Shown here one piece after another: positions 57,840 through 64,000 of a DNA stretch of 64,000 nucleotides (the stretch's first letter is position 1; each line of letters starts with the position of its first letter). The translations under genes and the position numbers were made by a program. This DNA comes from Enterobacter cloacae (GTDB lineage Bacteria > Pseudomonadota > Gammaproteobacteria > Enterobacterales > Enterobacteriaceae). The stretch covers positions 248,001-312,000 of the forward strand of contig NZ_JAALCJ010000002.1 of the NCBI RefSeq assembly GCF_011078175.1. Direction: 5' to 3'. The notes beneath the pieces were generated by a model. It searched no databases. It saw only the letters and a list, made by a program, of their open reading frames with translations, and was not told the DNA's origin.

Positions 57840-58268
57840 ATGTATCAAACAATCATTATGCCGGTTGATGTTTTCGAAATGGAACTGAGTGATAAGGCTG
57901 TACGTCACGCGGAATTTCTCGCGCAGCAGGACGGAGTTATTCATCTTTTACACGTTTTGCCTGGCTCGGCCAGCCTGAGCCTGCACCGCTTTGCCGCCGA
58001 CGTGCGTCGTTTTGAAGAGCATTTGCAGCACGAAGCCGAGACCCGCCTGCAAACCATGGTCGGCCATTTCAGCATCGATCCTTCCCGCATCAAAACCCAC
58101 GTCCGGTTCGGTAGCGTGCGCGACGCCGTAAATGAGCTGGCGGGGGAGTTAAATGCAGACGTGGTCGTGATCGGTTCACGCAATCCTTCCATCACCACTC
58201 ACCTGCTGGGGTCGAACGCATCCAGCGTGATCCGCCACACCCACATTCCGGTGATGGTCGTCAGATAA
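57840..58268 (+). CDS. uspG: Universal stress protein UspG
   Basis: UspG (YbdQ) is an ATP-binding universal stress protein that autophosphorylates and autoadenylates in E. coli and interacts with GroEL. The 142-residue protein starts [17 protein letters not shown] and has the ATP-binding motif [22 protein letters not shown] near the C terminus. An AAGGAG ribosome site lies before the ATG; the frame is open 15 codons earlier. It faces ahpF through a shared terminator. Confidence 0.96.
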   Translation: MYQTIIMPVDVFEMELSDKAVRHAEFLAQQDGVIHLLHVLPGSASLSLHRFAADVRRFEEHLQHEAETRLQTMVGHFSIDPSRIKTHVRFGSVRDAVNELAGELNADVVVIGSRNPSITTHLLGSNASSVIRHTHIPVMVVR

Positions 58269-58297
58269 AAAAAGAGGCCACCGGTTGGTGGCCTCTT
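58267..58297. terminator. Bidirectional terminator between uspG and ahpF
   Basis: The perfect 11-bp stem AAGAGGCCACC/GGTGGCCTCTT with GGTT loop has seven A on the left. It is strong for minus-strand ahpF and also lies right at the uspG stop. Confidence 0.85.
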
Positions 58298-58327
58298 ACA
58301 TTGCAGATGTCGTCTTACTTTCTTTTA

Positions 58328-59893
58328 TTATGCGGTTTTGGTGCGAATCAGATAATCAAATGAACTCAGCGACGCTTTCGCACCTTCGCCCGTGGCGATG
58401 ATGATCTGCTTGTACGGTACGGTGGTACAGTCGCCCGCTGCAAATACGCCCTTCACGCTGGTTTCGCATTTCGCATCGATGATGATTTCACCCATGCGGT
58501 TGCGCTCAATCGCGCCTTCCAGCCAGGTGGTGTTTGGCAGCAGGCCAATCTGCACAAAGATCCCTGAAAGCTGAACGCTGTGGATATCGCCACTCACGCG
58601 GTCACGGTATTCAAGACCAGTCACTTTGCTGCCGTCGCCTTTCACTTCTGTCGTCTGGGCATTAAGCACAATGTCGACGTTATTCAGGCTACGCACTTTA
58701 TCCTGCAACACCTGGTCCGCTTTCATCTCCGGGGCGAACTCCAGCAGGGTAACGTGTTCAACAATCCCCGCCAGATCGATAGCCGCTTCCACGCCGGAGT
58801 TACCGCCGCCGATCACCGCCACGCGTTTGCCTTTGAACAGCGGGCCGTCACAGTGCGGGCAATAGGTTACGCCTTTGGTGCGATACTGATCTTCACCCGG
58901 AACGTTCATGTTTCGCCATTTCGCACCGGTGGCAATGATCACACTGCGCGCCTTCAGCACCGCGCCGGACGCCGTTTCAATCTGGTGTAAGCCACCTTCC
59001 ACCGCCGCAGGAACCAGTCTACTGGCGCTCTGGCTGTCAATAACATCCACGTCATAATCGCTGACGTGCGCTTTCAGCGCCCCGGCCAGCTTCTGGCCTT
59101 CGGTTTTCGGCACGGAAATGTAGTTTTCAATGTCAACGGTATCCAGAACCTGACCACCGAAACGCTCGCCCATCAGACCGGTACGGATCCCTTTACGTGC
59201 GGAGTAGACCGCCGCTGCCGCGCCCGCAGGGCCGGAGCCGACAATCAGCACATCGTACGCATCGCGTTGGTTCAACTCTTCCGCCGCACGTTTTTCTGCG
59301 CCGGTATCCACTTTGGCGACGATTTCGGTCAGCGTCATACGGCCCTGGCCAAACTCCTGGCCGTTCAGGTAAACCGCCGGAACGCCCATCACGTTGCGCT
59401 CGGTGATTTCGTTCTGGAACGTACCGCCGTCAATCGCCGTGTGCTTAATGCGTGGGTTGAGGACTGACATCAGGTTCAGCGCCTGCACCACGTCCGGGCA
59501 GTTGTGGCAGGAGAGTGAATAATAGGTTTCAAACTCAAAATCACCGTCGATATCGCGGATCTGCTCCAGCAGCGCCTGCGCTTCTTTTGACGGATGGCCA
59601 CCGGTCCACAGCAGCGCCAGCACCAGGGAGGTAAATTCATGCCCCAGCGGAGAGCCCGCGAAGCGCGGCCCCTGGTCAGACCCCGGGTTAGCAATCAGGA
59701 AAGAAGGCTTACGGACTGCCAGCGTGTTGTCTTCTTTAAAGGTCACTTTCGGCGACAGCTCAGCAATCTCTGTCAACAGCGCTTTGATTTCTGCCGATTT
59801 CGCGCTGTCGTCCAGCGTGGCAATCAGCTCAACAGGTTTGGTCAGTTTCTCAAGGTAGGCCTTGAGCTGGGTTTTCATGTTAGCGTCGAGCAT
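58328..59893 (-). CDS. ahpF: Alkyl hydroperoxide reductase subunit F
   Basis: AhpF is the flavoprotein disulfide reductase that uses NADH to regenerate AhpC. The 521-residue protein has an N-terminal double thioredoxin-like domain with CxxC at [10 protein letters not shown] (about 126-136). FAD-binding [16 protein letters not shown] lies near 215, the redox CPHCDG near 345, and the NADH-binding [19 protein letters not shown] near 355. The ATG giving [17 protein letters not shown] is the family start. It is separated from ahpC by a 241-base gap filled largely by an ERIC element. Confidence 0.97.
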   Translation of the reverse strand: MLDANMKTQLKAYLEKLTKPVELIATLDDSAKSAEIKALLTEIAELSPKVTFKEDNTLAVRKPSFLIANPGSDQGPRFAGSPLGHEFTSLVLALLWTGGHPSKEAQALLEQIRDIDGDFEFETYYSLSCHNCPDVVQALNLMSVLNPRIKHTAIDGGTFQNEITERNVMGVPAVYLNGQEFGQGRMTLTEIVAKVDTGAEKRAAEELNQRDAYDVLIVGSGPAGAAAAVYSARKGIRTGLMGERFGGQVLDTVDIENYISVPKTEGQKLAGALKAHVSDYDVDVIDSQSASRLVPAAVEGGLHQIETASGAVLKARSVIIATGAKWRNMNVPGEDQYRTKGVTYCPHCDGPLFKGKRVAVIGGGNSGVEAAIDLAGIVEHVTLLEFAPEMKADQVLQDKVRSLNNVDIVLNAQTTEVKGDGSKVTGLEYRDRVSGDIHSVQLSGIFVQIGLLPNTTWLEGAIERNRMGEIIIDAKCETSVKGVFAAGDCTTVPYKQIIIATGEGAKASLSSFDYLIRTKTA

Positions 59894-59979
59894 TATTCTT
59901 CCCTCTCTTAAAACGTCATCATGCAAGCCGCCTTATACGGGCTGCCTGAATGCAACTTGCATCATGGTGCTGGAATGAA

Positions 59980-59999
59980 ATGGGCGCGGGCGCGCCCAT
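59980..59999. other. GC-rich near-palindrome before ahpF
   Basis: ATGGGCGCGGGCGCGCCCAT folds into a very stable hairpin in the ahpC-ahpF spacer, ten bases from the ERIC element. It may hold back read-through or protect the ahpC mRNA end. Confidence 0.5.
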
Positions 60000-60008
60000 G
60001 ACTGAAAC

Positions 60009-60136
60009 AATTTCCAAAGTATTTCGCGTCAGAGCAAGGCGGCTAGCCTGAGAATCCCCGGCAGCTTACTAAAGTAAGTGACCGGGGTGAGCAGGCGACG
60101 CCAACGCAGCTATGGCGTGAAAGACGACGGAAATTT
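60009..60136. repeat. ERIC element in the ahpC-ahpF spacer
   Basis: About 128 bases bounded by AATTTCC and GGAAATT. The core AAGTAAGTGACCGGGGTGAG and the facing GAGAATCCCCGGCAGCTTAC match the two halves of the enterobacterial repetitive intergenic consensus with a few changes. One end runs into the ahpC stop codon. ERIC elements are non-autonomous imperfect palindromes that form long hairpins in RNA. Confidence 0.9.
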
Positions 60137-60698
60137 AGATTTTGCCGACCAGGTCTAAAGATGGAGCCAGCGTCGCTTCGCCTTCTTTCCATTTCGCCGG
60201 GCACACTTCGCCTGGGTGAGAAGCAACGTACTGAGCCGCTTTCACTTTGCGCAGCAGGTCAGCTGCATCACGGCCGATACCTTCAGCGGTAACTTCGATA
60301 GCCTGGATAATGCCCTGCGGGTCAACAACGAAGGTCGCACGGTCAGCCAGGCCTTCATCTTCACGCATGTTGTCGAAGTTACGGGTCAGGGCGCCAGTCG
60401 GGTCGCCGATCATCGCGTATTTGATTTTCGCGATAGTTTCAGAGCTGCTGTGCCACGCTTTGTGGGTGAAGTGGGTATCGGTAGAAACAGAGTAAACATC
60501 TACGCCCAGCTTTTGCAGTTCTTCATAGTGGTCTGCCACGTCGCCCAGTTCGGTCGGGCAAACGAAGGTGAAATCAGCCGGATAGAAGAAGAACACGCTC
60601 CAGCGGCCTTCGGTATCTTTCTCGGTAACTTCAATGAACTCACCGTTTTTGAACGCCTGGTTTTTGAAAGGTTTAATTTTAGTGTTAATCAAAGACAT
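60135..60698 (-). CDS. ahpC: Alkyl hydroperoxide reductase subunit C (peroxiredoxin)
   Basis: AhpC is the main scavenger of low hydrogen peroxide and organic peroxides. The 187-residue typical 2-Cys peroxiredoxin has the peroxidatic cysteine in [11 protein letters not shown] (about Cys47) and the resolving cysteine in GEVCPAKW (about Cys166). It starts [13 protein letters not shown] after GGAGGAAG. It precedes ahpF on the same strand. OxyR activation is expected from E. coli, but no full OxyR site could be placed. Confidence 0.98.
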   Translation of the reverse strand: MSLINTKIKPFKNQAFKNGEFIEVTEKDTEGRWSVFFFYPADFTFVCPTELGDVADHYEELQKLGVDVYSVSTDTHFTHKAWHSSSETIAKIKYAMIGDPTGALTRNFDNMREDEGLADRATFVVDPQGIIQAIEVTAEGIGRDAADLLRKVKAAQYVASHPGEVCPAKWKEGEATLAPSLDLVGKI

Positions 60699-60845
60699 CT
60701 GTACTTCCTCCGTGTTTTCGTTGAGAAGTAAGGTAACCAACTTTGTTCATCGGGGCTAATGCGTATGCTTTATCAAATCAATCAGCCAAACCTTACAACT
60801 TCAACAAGACAGCAAGGTGAACCTTTTACAGGGAAGTCTAAAAGT

Positions 60846-61050
60846 AAAAAGGCCGCCTCAACGGGCGGCCCTGATACCTGAATTCCCCGCGGGTACATTC
60901 AGTGCCAGCCGAAACTGGCGTTGCGTTGCGCTCTACTTACCTTGTATCAAGGCTGTAACAGCGCATTGATTACAACACCAGTGAAGATGAAGGGCAATGC
61001 GCCCTGACGGCATTCCTGCCTATGGTTGTGATAGGTTTTATCGAATAATG
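60846..61050 (-). ncRNA. Candidate structured leader or sRNA upstream of ahpC
   Basis: On the minus strand three hairpins follow one another: GCCAG/CTGGC (60904-60919), CTGAAT/ATTCAG around a CCCGCGGG core (60878-60902), and a perfect terminator GGCCGCC/GGCGGCC followed by five T (60846-60870). A 26-codon ORF with three cysteine codons precedes them. A weak promoter (TTGATT-N18-TACATT) is possible upstream. The terminator is 148 bases before ahpC, so the RNA could be an attenuated leader or a separate sRNA. Ends are approximate. The rest of the 627-base ahpC-ybdO gap (60699-60845 and 61051-61325) holds no gene I can support. Confidence 0.45.
60933..61013 (-). CDS. Putative 26-aa cysteine-rich small ORF (leader peptide?)
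   Basis: A 26-codon frame starting MPSGRIALHLHW and continuing CCNQCA lies 315 bases before ahpC on the same strand, with AGGCAGGA directly before the ATG. Three cysteine codons in a five-codon span, followed by hairpins and an intrinsic terminator, resemble an amino-acid attenuation leader. I do not recognise the peptide, the ribosome site is cramped, and translation is unproven. Confidence 0.35.
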   Translation of the reverse strand: MPSGRIALHLHWCCNQCAVTALIQGK

Positions 61051-61325
61051 TAAGAATATTATTGCGAATAAATCAACCTGATTTATATATCTCTTATGAA
61101 ATATAAATGTCAATTGTATATTTCCCTTTATGACGCACTGCTAAAGATAAAATTATCTTAACTTCCTTTGAAGAACTATTTCATTAATCCGACGCCGTGA
61201 TATATTAAGATGACTTAAAAAACTAATTAAGTCAGTTAGTCACACGGATTGTAAATGACTGGCTTCAATCTATAGTTATCAGTGATACGATAACTTCAGC
61301 AAACACGGCATCATCAGGATGAATC

Positions 61326-62231
61326 ATGGCAAATCTCTACGACCTTAAAAAATTTGACCTTAATCTTTTAGTCATATTTGAATGCATTTATCAGCATCTT
61401 AGCATCAGTAAAGCGGCTGAGACGCTATATATCACGCCATCCGCCGTAAGTCAGTCGCTGCAACGCCTGCGCGGGCAGCTTAACGATCCCTTGTTCATTC
61501 GTTCCGGTAAAGGCATTACACCTACCACCGTGAGCGTCAATCTTCATCATCATCTGGAACAGAATCTCAACCATCTGGAACAGACCATTAACATGATGCA
61601 TTCAAGTGGGCTTAAGAAAAGTTTTGTGATCTACTGCCCACAATTTATGACGCCCAAAATAATGCTTGGCCCCATGAAACTGTTGATGGACAAGTACAAT
61701 TATCATATTGAACTGCATGATGTTTTTCTCGCGCCGGATTCAGCTGAAGATCTGTTAGCCTACCGCAAGGCCGATCTTGTTTTCGCCTTCTCGCCGTTGA
61801 ATAGTCGTTCTACCGCGTGCAGCCTGTTTTATGAGATGCAGCTTATGCTGGTTTGCCACACGGACCATCCGCGTATTGGGCTGAACGCGACGCCTGACGA
61901 ACTCCTGCGCGAAAATTTCACCGCCTTTTTAAGCGATGAGACAAGCGTCAAAAATTATCAAGAAAATGCGGAGATACTGCTTCCCGAAAGAAATATTGTC
62001 TTTCGCAGTGACTCTTATATTTCATTGCTGTCGATGATAAGCTCCAGCGATATTATTGGCCTGGTGCCCGTTCCGGCATTTGAACAATACGGCGCTGCAT
62101 TAAATTTGCGCAAAATTGAGACTAACCTTACATTCCCGGCCATCAAAATATACATGATCTATAACCGCTCGGCGCTGAGCAGCCCGTCATTTTCAAATTT
62201 TATTGATGAAATTGTCCCCCCCCGCAGCTAA
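61326..62231 (+). CDS. ybdO: LysR-family regulator YbdO
   Basis: A LysR-type regulator of 301 residues. The N-terminal winged helix (FDLNLLVIFECIYQHLSISKAAETLYITPSAVSQSLQRLR, about 10-50) is nearly the same as E. coli YbdO, while the effector domain is more diverged. Its position before ybdN-ybdM is the K-12 order, except that dsbG, which lies between ybdO and ahpC in K-12, is missing. Targets are not established from sequence; the adjacent ybdN is an obvious candidate. Confidence 0.9.
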   Translation: MANLYDLKKFDLNLLVIFECIYQHLSISKAAETLYITPSAVSQSLQRLRGQLNDPLFIRSGKGITPTTVSVNLHHHLEQNLNHLEQTINMMHSSGLKKSFVIYCPQFMTPKIMLGPMKLLMDKYNYHIELHDVFLAPDSAEDLLAYRKADLVFAFSPLNSRSTACSLFYEMQLMLVCHTDHPRIGLNATPDELLRENFTAFLSDETSVKNYQENAEILLPERNIVFRSDSYISLLSMISSSDIIGLVPVPAFEQYGAALNLRKIETNLTFPAIKIYMIYNRSALSSPSFSNFIDEIVPPRS

Positions 62232-62397
62232 AGATGACTGGCTGCTTGAAGAGTAGCCAGAAATTCTTCCGATAACATTCATTAAAATTATATTTAAAAA
62301 ATCATACAATTTACCTCCCTGAATTTATCTCCGCTGTTGTATCCTTTCTGGTATTGACGCCACCGTCAGGCAATTATTACTCAGGAAGAGAATGATC

Positions 62398-63621
62398 ATG
62401 TCGATCTATAAAATACCGTTGCCCCAAAATGTCCTCAACGCAACCGAGGAGCGAATAGCGTGGACGCTTGAGAATATACCCCGGGTTTGCGTTTCCTTTT
62501 CAGGCGGTAAAGATTCTACCGTCATGCTGCATCTTACGGCGCTGCGAGCGCGGCAGATGAAAAGAAAAATTGACGTGCTGTTTATAGACTGGGAAGCGCA
62601 ATTCACCTATACCATCGCCCATATCGCGCATATGCGTTCACTCTACAGCGATGTGATAGACCGATTCTGGTGGGTGGCCCTCCCCCTTACCACTCAAAAT
62701 TCGCTGTCACAGTTTCAACCAGAGTGGCAATGCTGGGAGCCCGACACGCCGTGGGTGCGACAGCCCCCCATGGATGCCATTACCGACCCTGCCTTTTTCC
62801 CGTTTTACCAGCCAGGAATGACCTTCGAAACCTTCGTTCGCAGCTTCTCCGACTGGTTTTCCCTCAATCGACCGGCGGCCATGATGATAGGCATTCGTGC
62901 CGATGAATCCTACAACCGCTTCCTGGCTATCGCGTCTGCACGTAAGCAGCGCTTCTCTGACGATAAGCCCTGGACGACCGTCGCACCGGGCGGACACACC
63001 TGGTATATCTACCCTCTCTACGACTGGAAAACTGCCGATATCTGGACATGGTTCGCGAAAACAAAATGCTGCTATAACCCGCTATACGATCTGATGTACA
63101 AGGCGGGGGTACCGCCGCGTTATATGCGCATCTGTGAACCCTTCGGGCCGGAGCAGCGCCAGGGACTGTGGCTCTATCATGTTATTGAGCCTGAACGCTG
63201 GGCGGCCATGTGTGAACGTGCCAGCGGCGTGCGCAGTGGGGGGATTTATGCCGGACACGATAACCATTTTTATGGCCACAGGAAGATCCTGAAACCCGAA
63301 CACCTCAGCTGGCGCGAATACGCGATGCTATTGCTCGACAGCATGCCGCAAAATACAGCAGAACATTACCGAAATAAAATCGCGATTTATCTTCACTGGT
63401 ATCACAAGCGAGGCATGGACGATATTCCCGATACGCAGGAGGGTGACATTGGCGCAAAAGATATCCCCTCCTGGCGACGTATTTGTAAGGTTTTACTCAA
63501 CAATGACTATTGGTGTCGGGCACTCTCGTTTAGCCCAAATAAGCCTAAACACTATCAACGCTACAACGAAAGGGTGAAAGCGAAACGTAAGGAATGGGGA
63601 ATTTTATGCAACAACGGATAA
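62398..63621 (+). CDS. ybdN: PAPS reductase-like PP-loop protein YbdN
   Basis: A 407-residue protein of the phosphoadenosine-phosphosulfate reductase-like superfamily (with DUF3440). The PP-loop VSFSGGKDST near 33-42 binds adenine nucleotide. Family landmarks such as MMIGIRADESYNR and RICEPFGPEQRQGLWLYHVIEPERW follow. It lacks the C-terminal ECGLH motif of true PAPS reductases, so sulfate reduction is unlikely. Homologous IbrA, with IbrB, controls immunoglobulin-binding eib genes in some E. coli. The second of two nearby ATGs is chosen by similarity to E. coli. It overlaps ybdM by 16 bases. Confidence 0.9.
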   Translation: MSIYKIPLPQNVLNATEERIAWTLENIPRVCVSFSGGKDSTVMLHLTALRARQMKRKIDVLFIDWEAQFTYTIAHIAHMRSLYSDVIDRFWWVALPLTTQNSLSQFQPEWQCWEPDTPWVRQPPMDAITDPAFFPFYQPGMTFETFVRSFSDWFSLNRPAAMMIGIRADESYNRFLAIASARKQRFSDDKPWTTVAPGGHTWYIYPLYDWKTADIWTWFAKTKCCYNPLYDLMYKAGVPPRYMRICEPFGPEQRQGLWLYHVIEPERWAAMCERASGVRSGGIYAGHDNHFYGHRKILKPEHLSWREYAMLLLDSMPQNTAEHYRNKIAIYLHWYHKRGMDDIPDTQEGDIGAKDIPSWRRICKVLLNNDYWCRALSFSPNKPKHYQRYNERVKAKRKEWGILCNNG

Positions 63622-64000
63622 TCAAAGAAATGGAAGCTTATCTTCAGGCACTTTCTGAAGACGAGCAAATTAACGCCATAAATGCTTTTCGTCTGGCATT
63701 ACATTACATCAGCCCTTTCCGCGATCAGCCAGTAGACTGCGTATTATGGGTAAAGCAGGACGAGATCACGGCCAATGATTACAATCCTAATAACGTTGCG
63801 CCACCGGAAAAACGGTTGCTTACCACGTCACTGGAACTGGATGGATTCACGCAGCCTATCGTTGTGACGGAAAACGCGCCGCAGCACTACGAAATTGTGG
63901 ATGGTTTTCACCGACACGATATTGGCAGCCATCGGGCTGTTCTGAAGCGCCAGCTTAAAGGTTATCTTCCCATCACCTGCCTGCGCACTGAGCGTCAGGC
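63606..64000 (+). CDS. ybdM: ParB/Spo0J-like protein YbdM, N-terminal part (cut by window edge)
   Basis: The first 131 codons of YbdM are present; the rest is beyond the right edge. The ParB N-terminal (Srx-like) fold is visible in DCVLWVKQDEITANDYNPNN, then LLTTSLELDGFTQPIVV and the ATP/nucleotide motif YEIVDGFHRHDIG. Relatives such as IbrB pair with PAPS-reductase-like partners. The start lies inside the end of ybdN, so the pair is translationally coupled. Function is unknown. Confidence 0.88.
   Translation, partial: MQQRIIKEMEAYLQALSEDEQINAINAFRLALHYISPFRDQPVDCVLWVKQDEITANDYNPNNVAPPEKRLLTTSLELDGFTQPIVVTENAPQHYEIVDGFHRHDIGSHRAVLKRQLKGYLPITCLRTERQ

Overview
The window is a 64-kb stretch of an enterobacterial chromosome. 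Gene content and order follow the E. coli/Salmonella backbone from pgm to ybdM, with protein lengths almost equal to those of E. coli. Several K-12 blocks are absent at their usual places: cobC between nadD and rsfS, the dpi/cit citrate block between dcuC and rna, and dsbG next to ahpC. Three genes not in K-12 lie between chiP and glnS. ERIC and REP elements and a 50-base dispersed repeat are present. This fits Enterobacter or a near relative (Lelliottia, Leclercia), but genus is inference from layout only.

Layout. 1-5.6 kb: end of pgm, seqA, the ybfF esterase, LexA-linked ybfE, flavodoxin fldA, the uof-fur coupled pair, and the chitoporin genes chiP-chiQ with a visible ChiX sRNA target. 6.1-10.6 kb: accessory cassette of a LacI-type regulator, an ADP-ribosylglycohydrolase with an extra C-terminal region, and a lipoprotein solute-binding protein with no permease nearby. 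10.6-18.8 kb: glnS, then N-acetylglucosamine use (nagE divergent from nagBACD, with CRP and probable NagC sites between). 19-21.6 kb: asnB and a seven-gene tRNA cluster (Met, Leu, Gln, Gln, Met, Gln, Gln). 21.7-33.8 kb: ubiF, miaB-ybeZ-ybeY-ybeX-lnt, the glutamate/aspartate ABC transporter gltIJKL with the SroC sRNA, rihA and ybeL. 34-49.3 kb: leuS-lptE-holA-nadD, rsfS-rlmH-mrdA-mrdB-rlpA, dacA, ybeD, lipB, ybeF, lipA, tatE. 49.4-64 kb: ybeM, crcB, cspE, pagP, dcuC, rna, a flavin reductase-like gene, rnk with its attenuator-like leader, ybdR, uspG, ahpCF split by an ERIC element, then ybdO-ybdN and the start of ybdM.

How the genes work together. Chitin and amino-sugar use is linked: ChiP admits chitooligosaccharides, NagE imports GlcNAc, NagA and NagB convert GlcNAc-6-P to fructose-6-P, and NagC controls the set. 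The mrd/rlpA/dacA block builds and trims lateral-wall peptidoglycan. Lnt, LptE and PagP serve the envelope. LipB and LipA make lipoyl groups. AhpCF, Fur and FldA belong to redox and iron homeostasis.

The parts least explained by known genes are the LacI/ADP-ribosylglycohydrolase/binding-protein cassette, a structured minus-strand RNA region with a cysteine-rich mini-ORF upstream of ahpC, three small ORFs (two single-membrane-span, one basic 35-aa ORF before dcuC), and the ybdN-ybdM PAPS-reductase-like/ParB-like pair at the right edge.
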